This document shows positions 8,111 to 17,323 of a stretch of DNA of 64,000 nt, piece by piece (the stretch's first letter is position 1; each line of letters starts with the position of its first letter). The stretch is taken from positions 186,001 to 250,000 of the forward strand of contig CAXXHH010000008.1 of NCBI GenBank assembly GCA_963663005.2. The letters are read 5' to 3'. The notes below the pieces were generated by a model that was given only the letters and a program-made list of their open reading frames with translations, did no database searches and was not told the DNA's origin. Position numbers and translations under genes: made by a program. This stretch comes from CAINVV01 sp963663005 (lineage in GTDB: Bacteria > Bacteroidota > Bacteroidia > Bacteroidales > Prolixibacteraceae).

Positions 8111-10144
8111 CTACCGAACCTCTGATCCGTTGTCAACTCCCTCAGCTGGAGTAACAAAGACCAACTTTCCGTCGCCATTTTCGGCCATCAGGATCATCCC
8201 TTGCGATTCGATGCCTTTCAGGTTTTTGGGAGCCAGATTTACCAGAATGGATACCCGCTGACCCACTATTTGCGCCGGTTCGTATTGTTCTGCGATGCCG
8301 GATACAACGGTTCGCTGATCGATTCCCGTGTCTATCGTCAGCTTCAATAATTTTTTGGTTTTTGCCACTTTTTCTGCGGCGATGATTGTCCCGATACGGA
8401 TGTCCATTTTAGCGAAATCGTCATATTCGATGTTGGCCTTTGCCGGCGCAACCGTTTTTTCGGCCGATTCGTTCGCCATTTTAGTAGCTAGCAGCTTTTC
8501 AACCTGACGTTGAATTGCATCATCTTCAATCTTCTCAAACAGAAGTTCCGGTGTATTTACCCTATCTCCGGCCTTGAGCAGATCGGTCTTCCCAAGATTG
8601 TTCCACTGCAATTTCTCCAAATTCAGGAATTTGCGTAGCTTATTCATGGTAAATGGCAGAAACGGCTCAAATACGATGGTAAGATTGGCCGTTATTTGCA
8701 GGCACACATGCATAATGGTTTTGACTCTCTCCGGATTGGTTTTGAACACAATCCATGGCTCCATGTCGGCTAGATACTTATTGCCCAAACGAGCCATCTC
8801 CATGGCAAGCCTCAACGCTTCGCGGAAATGGAACGTATCCAGCGCCTTCTCAATTTCGACTTTAAGAGTACCGAGTGTGGCAAGCGCTTCCTCGTCCTGA
8901 GGCTCAAACTTCCCGGCCTCCGGGACAAATCCGTCGTAATATTTATTGGTCAGAACCACCACCCTGTTCACGAAATTACCAAGGATGGCCACCAATTCAC
9001 TGTTATTTCTGGTCTGAAAATCTTTCCATGTAAAGTCATTATCTTTCGTCTCGGGGGCGTTTGCCGTCAGGGTATATTTCAGCACATCCTCCTTGCCGGG
9101 AAACTCTTCCAGGTATTCGTGCAACCAAACAGCCCAATTGCGGGACGTGGATATTTTATCGCCTTCCAGGTTAAGAAATTCGTTGGCAGGCACATTATCC
9201 GGCAAAATATAGGAACCTTCGGCCTTCAGAATCACCGGAAAAATTATGCAATGGAAGACAATATTGTCTTTCCCAATAAAATGAAGCATCCTGGTTTCAG
9301 GATCTTTCCAATATTTTTGCCAATCCGGGGTCAACTCTTTTGTGGCCGAGATATAGCCAATTGGCGCGTCAAACCAAACATAGAGCACCTTACCTTCGGC
9401 ACCTTTAACCGGCACCGGAATACCCCAATCCAGATCCCGTGTAACGGCGCGGGGATTTAGTCCGCCATCAATCCACGACTTACACTGTCCGTAAACATTG
9501 GGTTTCCATTCTTTGTGACCCTCAAGAATCCATTCCTTCAGCCAGGGTTCGTATTTGTCGAGCGGCAGATACCAATGCTTGGTCTCCTTCATCACCGGAA
9601 CATTGCCGCTGAGCATCGACTTGGGGTTGATCAGATCAGTGGCATTCAAGGAAGTTCCGCAACTTTCACACTGGTCGCCATAGGCTTTTTCGAAGCCACA
9701 TTTTGGGCAGGTACCAGTGATATACCGGTCGGCCAGGAATTGATTCGCTTCCTGATCAAAAAATTGTTCGGAAGTTTGTTCGATGAACTCTCCCTTTTCA
9801 TACAACGTTTGAAAAATCTCAGACGCCGTTTCGTGATGAATCTTCGAGCTGGTGCGGGAATAGACATCAAAAGATATGCCGAATTTTTCGAACGAGTCTT
9901 TGATCATTCCATGGTATTTATCCACTATAGCCTGCGGAGTGGTTCCCTCCTTTTTAGCCTTCAGGGTAATTGGGACGCCATGTTCATCGGATCCGCCGAT
10001 AAATAGAACTTCCTCTCCTTTGAGCCGGAGGTAACGGGCATAAATATCTGCAGGGACATACACGCCTGCCAGGTGACCAATATGTACCGGACCATTGGCA
10101 TAAGGCAATGCGGAGGTGATCAATGTTCTTTTAAAATCGCTCAT
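8111..10144 (-). CDS. metG: Methionyl-tRNA synthetase
   Basis: A 677-residue cytoplasmic enzyme that charges tRNA-Met. Class I signatures are clear: the HIGH motif in GPVHIGHLAG near residue 20, a zinc knuckle CPKCGFEKAYGDQCESCG near residue 145, and the KMSKS-equivalent KISTSR near residue 335. The last 110 residues form the EMAP-II/Trbp111-like tRNA-binding domain (FAKMDIRIGTI and LVNLAPKNLKGIESQGM), as in long dimeric MetG forms. A TATCTTTG promoter box lies 31-38 bases upstream of the start on the same strand. Essential housekeeping gene, apparently monocistronic here. Confidence 0.97.
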   Translation of the reverse strand: MSDFKRTLITSALPYANGPVHIGHLAGVYVPADIYARYLRLKGEEVLFIGGSDEHGVPITLKAKKEGTTPQAIVDKYHGMIKDSFEKFGISFDVYSRTSSKIHHETASEIFQTLYEKGEFIEQTSEQFFDQEANQFLADRYITGTCPKCGFEKAYGDQCESCGTSLNATDLINPKSMLSGNVPVMKETKHWYLPLDKYEPWLKEWILEGHKEWKPNVYGQCKSWIDGGLNPRAVTRDLDWGIPVPVKGAEGKVLYVWFDAPIGYISATKELTPDWQKYWKDPETRMLHFIGKDNIVFHCIIFPVILKAEGSYILPDNVPANEFLNLEGDKISTSRNWAVWLHEYLEEFPGKEDVLKYTLTANAPETKDNDFTWKDFQTRNNSELVAILGNFVNRVVVLTNKYYDGFVPEAGKFEPQDEEALATLGTLKVEIEKALDTFHFREALRLAMEMARLGNKYLADMEPWIVFKTNPERVKTIMHVCLQITANLTIVFEPFLPFTMNKLRKFLNLEKLQWNNLGKTDLLKAGDRVNTPELLFEKIEDDAIQRQVEKLLATKMANESAEKTVAPAKANIEYDDFAKMDIRIGTIIAAEKVAKTKKLLKLTIDTGIDQRTVVSGIAEQYEPAQIVGQRVSILVNLAPKNLKGIESQGMILMAENGDGKLVFVTPAEGVDNGSEVR

Positions 10145-10174
10145 TCGTTGATAATCTTTTCTTCAATTAATTTG

Positions 10175-10182
10175 CAAAGATA
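10175..10182 (-). promoter_or_regulatory. Probable metG promoter -7 box
   Basis: On the minus strand the bases read TATCTTTG followed by C, a perfect match to the Bacteroidota -7 consensus TAnnTTTG. It lies 31 bases before the metG start codon, a plausible leader length. A clear -33 TTG at normal spacing was not seen. Confidence 0.5.
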
Positions 10183-10235
10183 GAAAATAGGGCTTATTTG
10201 GCGACCATTCTACCAAGGTGAAAAGCAATTTTACT

Positions 10236-10601
10236 TCATACCCCCAGTATAATTGAGGGCTCAATATGGAGAATTTTACTGATATTTCGGGCGATTTTTA
10301 AGGTTGGTTCACTTTTGCCATTTAGATACTCACTCACCCTGGAAGGAGAAACCCCAATTTTTTTTGCAAATGTGCGTTGCGACATCGACTCTTGTTCCAA
10401 TCTCATCTTTACAACATCCGCAAGCGACGGGTTTTCAATCGGAAAATGTTTCTCCTCATATTCGATCACAATATCGGACATAATTTTCAACTCAATGGCT
10501 TTACGGTCGTACTGAGGAGTTTCGTCAGTCACCATCGGCAAAAGTTCTTCTATTCTTTCAAGCGCTGTGTTGTAAACAGCCTCATCTATAATTTTTTCCA
10601 T
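10236..10601 (-). CDS. higA: HigA-type antitoxin, XRE-family HTH
   Basis: A 121-residue DNA-binding protein. The C-terminal half holds an XRE/Cro-type helix-turn-helix (MSQRTFAKKIGVSPSRVSEYLNG), typical of HigA antitoxins of the HigBA type II family. The N-terminal half (about residues 1-55) is acidic and helical and likely contacts the toxin. The toxin gene lies 13 bases upstream on the same strand, the usual higB-higA order. The antitoxin should neutralise HigB and repress the shared promoter; TTTTGGAAT direct repeats upstream of higB are candidate operators. Confidence 0.88.
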   Translation of the reverse strand: MEKIIDEAVYNTALERIEELLPMVTDETPQYDRKAIELKIMSDIVIEYEEKHFPIENPSLADVVKMRLEQESMSQRTFAKKIGVSPSRVSEYLNGKSEPTLKIARNISKILHIEPSIILGV

Positions 10602-10614
10602 GTCTTACGTGAAC

Positions 10615-10908
10615 TTAAATTGTTATGCTGTCAATTTTATCATATTCAGCATGCGTTCCTACAAACCTTATGTAAATATATTCGTGTACAAACTGTATGA
10701 CTACAACCAATCTATAATCATTTCCTTTTATATTGAATATATATCGTTGTTTGCCAATACTATCCACACTGTTGAAATCCTTCTTTATATCCGCAAAGCA
10801 CTTCCATTTGGCATTTTTTGCCGTTCTGTACCAACTCTCCATGGATACTCTGGCTTCCTTATTTTTTTGATAAAATTCGAATAGCCGTCTATGAGAAACA
10901 ATGTTCAT
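10615..10908 (-). CDS. higB: HigB-type mRNA interferase toxin
   Basis: A 97-residue RelE/HigB-fold protein. Recognisable segments are SHRRLFEFYQKN at the start, SWYRTAKNAKWKCFADIKKDF in the middle, FNIKGNDYRLVVVI, and the C-terminal YIRFVGTHAEYDKI with the basic and His residues of HigB toxins. It is expected to cleave mRNA on the ribosome when free. It precedes higA by 13 bases. Full length and intact, so probably functional; the pair may be a stability or phage-defence module between metG and uppP. Confidence 0.88.
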   Translation of the reverse strand: MNIVSHRRLFEFYQKNKEARVSMESWYRTAKNAKWKCFADIKKDFNSVDSIGKQRYIFNIKGNDYRLVVVIQFVHEYIYIRFVGTHAEYDKIDSITI

Positions 10909-10953
10909 TAAATTTTGGAATATGGCACAAATATAGTCATTAATTTTGGAATA
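10906..10953 (-). promoter_or_regulatory. Promoter and candidate operator of higBA
   Basis: Two direct copies of CATTAA(A)TTTTGGAATA lie at 10906-10922 and 10938-10953 on the plus strand. Between them, on the minus strand, is TATATTTG (10935 to 10928), a perfect TAnnTTTG -7 box about 20 bases before the higB start. The arrangement, repeats bracketing the -7 box, suits autorepression by the HigA-HigB complex. A third TTTTGGAAT occurs at 10989-10997. Confidence 0.45.
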
Positions 10954-11027
10954 CGAAACGCCCTGCTTATTTTTGACTTTTGTCCAACTTTTGGAATGAA
11001 GAATAGAAACGACTCAAAAAGGAACAC

Positions 11028-11035
11028 TATATTTG
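11028..11035 (+). promoter_or_regulatory. Probable uppP promoter -7 box
   Basis: TATATTTG, a perfect TAnnTTTG match, lies 46 bases before the uppP start codon. No well-spaced -33 element is evident. Confidence 0.4.
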
Positions 11036-11081
11036 TTTTTCTGTGGTAGGAAAAATTTCAATACTATAATCCAACAAAAGC

Positions 11082-11849
11082 ATGAGCATTTTTGACAGCA
11101 TCATTCTGGCTATCATCGAAGGACTTACAGAGTTCCTCCCGATCTCCTCAACCGGGCACATGATTATGGGCCAGACGCTATTAAAGATTGACGGTGACTT
11201 CGTAAAAACATTTGAAATATCGATTCAGCTCGGAGCTATAATGGCAATCGTATTGCTGTACGCCAAAAGATTCCTGCAAAGTTTTACCATATATTTAAAG
11301 CTGGGGGTCGCATTTATTCCTACCGGGATTGTCGGATTCCTGGCATACAAAACCATTAAGATGTATCTCTTTAATCCATATGTTGTCGGTGTCGCACTGG
11401 TGATTGGAGGTATTATCCTGGTATTGATTGATAAAAAAGTGGTTGCGAAAGAGAGCAAGACCCTCGATCTTGATTCCATAACCTACAAGCGTTCGTTCTT
11501 TATCGGACTGATCCAATGTATTTCCATGATTCCAGGCGTTTCGAGAGCGGCGGCGACCATCATCGGAGGCGTTTTCAACGGACTCGATAAAAAACAGGCC
11601 ATGGAGTTTTCTTTCCTTTTGGCAGTACCAACCATGTTTGCCGCTACCGGTTACGACCTGATGAAAACTCCCATAGCTTTCACTTCTCAGGAAATCACAC
11701 TTCTTGGAATTGGGCTGTTAATCGCGTTTATCTCGGCCTGGGCAGCCGTAAAGGTTTTTATAAAACTTGTTGAAAACTACGGATTTAAATACTTTGGATA
11801 TTACCGAATTGCGATCGGTCTACTTTTCCTGCTCTTTATCCGATTCTAG
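11082..11849 (+). CDS. uppP: Undecaprenyl-diphosphate phosphatase
   Basis: A 255-residue polytopic membrane protein of the BacA/UppP family, which dephosphorylates undecaprenyl pyrophosphate to recycle the lipid carrier for peptidoglycan and O-antigen synthesis. Catalytic motif 1 is visible as EGLTEFLPISSTGHM near residue 13, and motif 2 as IPGVSRAAATIIGG near residue 150; here Ala follows the motif Arg where Ser is more usual. About seven hydrophobic helices are evident. Normal family length. Stands alone between higBA and a secreted esterase gene. Confidence 0.93.
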   Translation: MSIFDSIILAIIEGLTEFLPISSTGHMIMGQTLLKIDGDFVKTFEISIQLGAIMAIVLLYAKRFLQSFTIYLKLGVAFIPTGIVGFLAYKTIKMYLFNPYVVGVALVIGGIILVLIDKKVVAKESKTLDLDSITYKRSFFIGLIQCISMIPGVSRAAATIIGGVFNGLDKKQAMEFSFLLAVPTMFAATGYDLMKTPIAFTSQEITLLGIGLLIAFISAWAAVKVFIKLVENYGFKYFGYYRIAIGLLFLLFIRF

Positions 11850-11945
11850 AGAGCCTTTTCTCCAGAGGATTCAAGTGATTACAGGGAAAGATGATCGCTA
11901 AATCCATCGTGCCGGCTAAACGTATTGATGAATAACTACTACGAC

Positions 11946-13442
11946 ATGAGAATCCAATTAACTATCTTGCTTTGGCTATGTCTCTTGCCATTCTTTTCCG
12001 AGGCACAGGAACTACCGTTCAGGGGTGCAAAAATTTCGGTTGCTCCTGAACTGCAAAAAACCATGATGCAGGGTGGCCGGCTGATTCTTCGCATTTCCCG
12101 GCAGAATACAAAAGATTCCCGTTCAAAATCTGAGCTGATAGTGGGCATTACCCCTCAAAACTGGGATGGAACCGAAACCTACAAACTGGATGCCGGCGAT
12201 AAGAATATCCTTTGCGCCGGACTCGATAAATGGTCTGCTCAGAAGAATGAAATGGTCTGGTTTCGGGCTACCTACAAGCAAAATATTGATGACGGTCTCG
12301 AAAACGTACCCGGAAATCTGGTCAGCAACACAGACTCAATAGTGCTAAATTCCTCTTCGGAATTGAAACTAACGCTCAGCAAAGAAATACCCAAACCTGA
12401 AATCATTAGCCACAAATTTGTCAGGACAGTGGTGCTTCAGAGCAATTGCCTGACCCGGTTCTCCGGACATACCCGATATTTGAAAGCCTCCATTTTGCTT
12501 CCTTCCGGCTATTTTGACAATCCTGGAAAATCCTATCCCATCTGTTACCGGGCACCCGGATTAAATGGAAGATTCACTGCCGTCAACGGACTGCTTAACG
12601 ACAAAGAGTTCCACGATTGGTGGTTTTCCGGCAGCGCCCCGCAAATTATATACGTTTTTCTTGATTCTCAGGGCCCATATGGAGATACCTACCAGGTTGA
12701 TTCTGAAAATAATGGCCCTTGCGGGAAGGCGCTGACAGAAGAGTTAATCCCGGAAATAGAGAAAATGGTACGGTACGATCCCGCATCGCATAAGCGCTAT
12801 CTTACCGGATATTCCACCGGGGGGTGGGTAGCGCTCGGACTGCAGATTTTTTATCCGGATTTTTTCGATGGCGCGTGGTCGTATAGTCCGGATCCGGTCG
12901 ATTTTGAGCATTATGGCCTGATCAATATTTACAGCGATGAAACGATTTTTTACAATCGCTTCGGCTATCTGCAACCGGGAAAAAGAACGATTTACGGAGA
13001 ACCGACCTTTTCTATGAAGGAGTGGATTACCGGAGAAAATATTGTGAGCAAAACCGGCGACTACCGGATTTCCGGCGGACAGTTTGGCGCCTACAATGCG
13101 GTGTTTGGTCCGGCAGGCAAAGACGGACTTCCAACCTTGATGTTCGATCCTTTTACCGGCAAAATTGATCATACCATTGCCAAACAATGGGAAAAATATG
13201 ACCTGAAGAAAGTGCTGGAGAAAGAGTGGACGACCCTCGGTCCAAAGCTTCAGGGTAAAATATGGATCTGGACCGGCGATATGGATGGCTTATATTCCAA
13301 TGTGGCTACCCGGTTTCTCAAGATGTATCTCGACAAAACCGAGAATCCCAAATCGGACGCCAAAATCTCATTTACACCGATGGCAGGACACTGTCAGGAA
13401 TGGAGCGACGAAGCAGTTTTAACCCTGATCGGAGAAAGATAA
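11946..13442 (+). CDS. Secreted esterase-like alpha/beta hydrolase
   Basis: The reading frame extends upstream to TTG 11925, but the ATG at 11946 begins a good signal peptide (MRIQLTILLWLCLLPFFSEA), so I start there, giving 498 residues. Residues about 25-150 look beta-rich; the C-terminal part is an alpha/beta hydrolase with nucleophile elbow GYSTGGW, acid candidate near WTGDMDG, and a late GHCQEW His. This layout resembles the esterase D/feruloyl esterase group. It stands upstream of GH3 and GH29 genes, so removal of ester decorations from a glycan is plausible; the substrate is not known. Confidence 0.7.
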   Translation: MRIQLTILLWLCLLPFFSEAQELPFRGAKISVAPELQKTMMQGGRLILRISRQNTKDSRSKSELIVGITPQNWDGTETYKLDAGDKNILCAGLDKWSAQKNEMVWFRATYKQNIDDGLENVPGNLVSNTDSIVLNSSSELKLTLSKEIPKPEIISHKFVRTVVLQSNCLTRFSGHTRYLKASILLPSGYFDNPGKSYPICYRAPGLNGRFTAVNGLLNDKEFHDWWFSGSAPQIIYVFLDSQGPYGDTYQVDSENNGPCGKALTEELIPEIEKMVRYDPASHKRYLTGYSTGGWVALGLQIFYPDFFDGAWSYSPDPVDFEHYGLINIYSDETIFYNRFGYLQPGKRTIYGEPTFSMKEWITGENIVSKTGDYRISGGQFGAYNAVFGPAGKDGLPTLMFDPFTGKIDHTIAKQWEKYDLKKVLEKEWTTLGPKLQGKIWIWTGDMDGLYSNVATRFLKMYLDKTENPKSDAKISFTPMAGHCQEWSDEAVLTLIGER

Positions 13443-13604
13443 ACTGCCTGAATTATACGCTTCAGGCGATAGCCAAAAAAGCCTGTCCCAGGTCTCTCTC
13501 AATTCTAATCTCTTATCTCTGCTTTTCTTCGTACCGGAAGATATTCAATTGACAAAAGTGTTAAATTTATAGCCCGTGTAATTTACCATAATCGTCAACC
13601 ATTT

Positions 13605-15797
13605 ATGAAAAAATTCTTTCTCTTTACGGTATTTGCTTTATTGACTCTCTTCACTGTGAATGGTCAATCGCAAGTCCAGCAATTCCCGTTCCGTGACACC
13701 CGTCTGTCGACGGATAAACGAATTGATGATTTATTAAGCAGGCTCACTCTGGAGGAAAAAGTGACCCAGATGATGGACAAAACGCCGGCCATTGAGCGTT
13801 TAGGCATTCCTGTTTACAATTGGTGGAACGAAGCCCTTCACGGCGTAGCCCGTACCGGACTGGCGACTGTCTTTCCGCAGGCGATCGCTCTGGCAGCCTC
13901 TTTCGATGAAAAATCGATGTTGGAAACCTTTTCTGTCATCAGCGACGAGGCGCGTGCCAAATACCATAATTATCAGAAAGACAAATTATATGACAGGTAC
14001 AAAGGACTTACCTTCTGGACTCCCAATATCAATATTTTTCGCGATCCGCGCTGGGGCAGAGGAATGGAAACCTATGGGGAAGATCCCTACCTGACCGCCA
14101 GAATGGGACTTGCAGCCGTAAAAGGTTTGCAAGGCGACGATCCAAAATATTTCAAGAGCTTTGCCTGCGCCAAGCACTTTGCCGTGCACAGCGGTCCGGA
14201 ATCGAACCGGCACAGTTACAATGCGAAGGTCTCCGAGCGGGACTTGTGGCAAACCTATCTTCCTGCGTTTGAAGCGCTGGTTAAGGAAGGAAATGTTCAG
14301 CAGGTGATGTGCGCTTACAACCGCTTCGAAGATAAACCCTGCTGCGGAAGTGATAAACTCCTGGTAAATATCCTCCGGAATGATTGGGGTTACAAAGGTA
14401 TCGTCGTGTCTGACTGTGGCGCTATCGACGATTTCTGGAGAAAAGATCCCAGAACCCCGCGTCATGACACCCACCCGGATGCGCCCACCGCATCCGCGGA
14501 TGCGGTACTTAACGGCACGGATGTCGAATGCGGAAGCAGCTACAAAAGTTTGATTGACGCGGTACAAAAAGGACTGATCAAAGAAAGTCAGCTGGATGTT
14601 TCGCTTCGCAGATTGTTCAAAGGCAGATTTGACCTGGGGATGTTTGATCCGGACGAAATGGTTAAATGGTCAAAAATTCCTTTCAGCGTTGTGGATTGCC
14701 AGCAGCACAAAGATCTGGCGTTGAAAATGGCAAAAGAAAGCATAGTTCTGCTGAAGAATAAAAATAATACGTTGCCCCTAAGCAAAAAGCTCAAAACCGT
14801 TGCCGTTATGGGTCCGAATGCAAACGACTCCATTATGTTATGGGCAAATTACAATGGATTTCCGTCCAAAACTACCACCATCCTTCAAGGTATTAAAGAT
14901 AAATTGCCGAACGCCTCAGTCCTTTACGAAAAGGGATGCAGGCATACTGGCGAGGCAAACATGGATAGCATGAATATCTCCGTTTCCAAAGTTAAGAACG
15001 CGGATGTCATCATTTTCGTTGGCGGAATTTCTCCACGCCTCGAGGGAGAAGAAATGAGAGTTACCGTTGACGGTTTCAAAGGAGGCGACCGCACAAATAT
15101 TGAAATACCGGCTGTGCAGAAAGAGATGATCAAGATCCTCAAGGCAACCGGAAAACCCATTGTTTATGTGCTTTGTGCAGGTAGCGCCATTGCCTTAAAC
15201 TGGGAAGAGGCTAATGTGGATGCGATTCTTAATGCCTGGTATGGTGGTGAAGCGGCTGGTACCGCTGTTGCGGATGTCTTATTCGGAGATTACAATCCGG
15301 CCGGCCGACTGCCAGTTACATTCTACAAGAGTATCGACCAGCTTCCCGATTTTGAAGACTATTCAATGAAGGGACGCACCTATCGTTACATGACTCAGGA
15401 GCCTTTGTACCCGTTTGGATTCGGACTCAGTTATACCAATTTCACGTACAAAGCGGCCAGCCTTTCCAAGGCTGTCATCTGCAAAACGGATAACGTGACT
15501 CTTTCCGTCGAAGTTCAAAATACCGGGAAACGTCCGGGTGATGAGGTTGTGCAGGTGTATCTTCGCAATCCGAACGATCCGGCCGGACCGCTAAAGGCAC
15601 TGAAGGGCTTCAAAAGAGTATCTCTGAAAGCCGGTGAAACACAGAAAGTAAGCTTTGTATTGGCTTCCGACGCATTTAACTCGTTCAATGATGGAACTCA
15701 AAAATTTGAGGTGCTTCCTGGTAAGTATGAATTGCTTTACGGAGGTAGCTCTGCCGACAAAATGCTCAAAAAAACTGTGCTCGAAATCACCAACTAA
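13605..15797 (+). CDS. Exported GH3 beta-glycosidase, xylosidase-like
   Basis: A 730-residue exported enzyme (signal peptide about 1-20). Domain order: GH3 N-terminal TIM barrel (about 40-350), GH3 C-terminal alpha/beta sandwich (about 385-600), and a fibronectin III-like C-terminal domain (EVVQVYLRNP, LKGFKRVSLKAGE). KHFAVHSGPESNRH and the nucleophile motif VVSDCGAIDDF (Asp270) place it near bacterial beta-xylosidases, where SDCGAI is typical. It hydrolyses terminal beta-linked sugars from oligosaccharides. Twelve bases separate it from the GH29 gene, so the two are probably one transcript. Exact specificity (xylose or glucose) is uncertain. Confidence 0.92.
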   Translation: MKKFFLFTVFALLTLFTVNGQSQVQQFPFRDTRLSTDKRIDDLLSRLTLEEKVTQMMDKTPAIERLGIPVYNWWNEALHGVARTGLATVFPQAIALAASFDEKSMLETFSVISDEARAKYHNYQKDKLYDRYKGLTFWTPNINIFRDPRWGRGMETYGEDPYLTARMGLAAVKGLQGDDPKYFKSFACAKHFAVHSGPESNRHSYNAKVSERDLWQTYLPAFEALVKEGNVQQVMCAYNRFEDKPCCGSDKLLVNILRNDWGYKGIVVSDCGAIDDFWRKDPRTPRHDTHPDAPTASADAVLNGTDVECGSSYKSLIDAVQKGLIKESQLDVSLRRLFKGRFDLGMFDPDEMVKWSKIPFSVVDCQQHKDLALKMAKESIVLLKNKNNTLPLSKKLKTVAVMGPNANDSIMLWANYNGFPSKTTTILQGIKDKLPNASVLYEKGCRHTGEANMDSMNISVSKVKNADVIIFVGGISPRLEGEEMRVTVDGFKGGDRTNIEIPAVQKEMIKILKATGKPIVYVLCAGSAIALNWEEANVDAILNAWYGGEAAGTAVADVLFGDYNPAGRLPVTFYKSIDQLPDFEDYSMKGRTYRYMTQEPLYPFGFGLSYTNFTYKAASLSKAVICKTDNVTLSVEVQNTGKRPGDEVVQVYLRNPNDPAGPLKALKGFKRVSLKAGETQKVSFVLASDAFNSFNDGTQKFEVLPGKYELLYGGSSADKMLKKTVLEITN

Positions 15798-15809
15798 ACT
15801 TTGCCTGTA

Positions 15810-17279
15810 ATGAAATTTAAATTTTGGATAGTATCAATTGTACTCGTTTTTGTATCAGTCGCTGGCATTTGTCAGCCGGATATTAAACCCAACAAAGTAG
15901 TTCCGTCTTCTAAACAGGTCAGTTATCAGGCGATGGAAGTGGTCGGATTCATCCACTTTAACATGAATACCTTTACCGACAAAGAGTGGGGATATGGAGA
16001 TGAGTCGCCGGCATTGTTTGATCCCAAAAAGCTGGATACCGAACAGTGGGTCAAAGCGGCCAAGGACGGGGGTTTCAAAGAGTTGATTTTGACAGCCAAG
16101 CACCACGACGGATTTTGTCTCTGGCCAAGCGCTTTCACTGAACATTCCATCAAAAACAGTCCGTATAAAAATGGGAAAGGTGATATCGTGAAAGAGTTTA
16201 CAGACGCCTGTGCCAAATATGGTATCAAAGCCGGATTGTATCTCTCTCCGTGGGACCGGAACCATGCCGGTTACGGTACACCCGCTTACATCACCTACTA
16301 CAAAAACCAGCTGAAAGAGCTAATGACCAATTACGGAAAGATCTCCGAAGTCTGGTTTGATGGAGCAAATGGAGGCGATGGTTATTATGGAGGAGCCAAA
16401 GAGGTTCGTAAAATCGACAAGAAAAGTTACTATCCATGGAAAGATATTCAGGAGATTGTGTACAAAATTCAACCAGAGGCGTCCATTTTTTCGGATGCAG
16501 GGCCTGACATTCACTGGATTGGTAATGAGCGTGGTATCGCTGGTGAGACATTCTGGAGTATGCTGGACAGAACCAAGGTGGCAGTTGGCGATGCCGACTC
16601 CGACTACCTGAACACAGGCGATTTATACGGTACTTCCTGGGTGGTGGGTCAGTGCGACGTCTCTATCAGAAAGGGATGGTTCTTTCATACTACCGACGAT
16701 GAAACAGTGAAGACACCTTCTCAGCTGGTCGACTTATATTATCGTTCGGTTGGCCGAAATGCCGTTTTTCTGCTCAATCTTCCCCCTAACCGCGATGGAC
16801 TTTTTGCCGAAAAAGACGTGGCATCCCTGAAAAAATTTAAGGAGATTCTGGACAAAACATTCAAGGAAAATTTGGCTGCCAATGCAAAAGTTACCGCTTC
16901 AACTACCTTTTCTGGTGCGGCAACTTTTAGTCCGGCAAACTGTACCGACAACGATGCAGCCAGTTATTGGGCGGCAGCCAGCGATCAAAGGAAGGCTTCC
17001 CTGGAGATGGCGATCGACAGCACCAAAAAATTCGATCGCATTTTATTGCAGGAACCGGTTCGCCTCGGACAACGGATTGTCTCATTTGATATCCAACTTT
17101 TGTGTTCAAAGGGGTGGCAGACGATTGCCAGCGGCACCAGTATCGGCTATAAACGGTTGTTGAGAATTACCCCCATCGCGGGTAGCAAAATAAGAATCAA
17201 TATCCGGGACGCCAACAATACGCCAGCCATTTCAAATTTTGGATTGTATAAAGCAGCCGGAGGTGATACCGTTTTGTAG
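15810..17279 (+). CDS. Exported GH29 alpha-L-fucosidase
   Basis: Start taken at ATG 15810 (the frame can begin at TTG 15801) because it opens the signal peptide MKFKFWIVSIVLVFVSVAG. The GH29 TIM barrel shows the family's TAKHHDGFCLWPS and the nucleophile segment EVWFDGANG (Asp184), then GRNAVFLLNLPPNRDG. The last 130 residues form a discoidin/F5-8-like carbohydrate-binding module. The enzyme releases alpha-linked fucose. It follows the GH3 gene by 12 bases. A second, different GH29 lies at 34779-36554, so two fucose linkages may be targeted. Confidence 0.92.
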   Translation: MKFKFWIVSIVLVFVSVAGICQPDIKPNKVVPSSKQVSYQAMEVVGFIHFNMNTFTDKEWGYGDESPALFDPKKLDTEQWVKAAKDGGFKELILTAKHHDGFCLWPSAFTEHSIKNSPYKNGKGDIVKEFTDACAKYGIKAGLYLSPWDRNHAGYGTPAYITYYKNQLKELMTNYGKISEVWFDGANGGDGYYGGAKEVRKIDKKSYYPWKDIQEIVYKIQPEASIFSDAGPDIHWIGNERGIAGETFWSMLDRTKVAVGDADSDYLNTGDLYGTSWVVGQCDVSIRKGWFFHTTDDETVKTPSQLVDLYYRSVGRNAVFLLNLPPNRDGLFAEKDVASLKKFKEILDKTFKENLAANAKVTASTTFSGAATFSPANCTDNDAASYWAAASDQRKASLEMAIDSTKKFDRILLQEPVRLGQRIVSFDIQLLCSKGWQTIASGTSIGYKRLLRITPIAGSKIRINIRDANNTPAISNFGLYKAAGGDTVL

Positions 17280-17323
17280 TCTGGATTTACCATTGGATAA
17301 TCAATCATCTTACCTCTTCCGTC

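Noticed and set aside
8828..9460. 210-codon plus-strand open frame
   Set aside because: Antisense to metG, which is unambiguous by motif.
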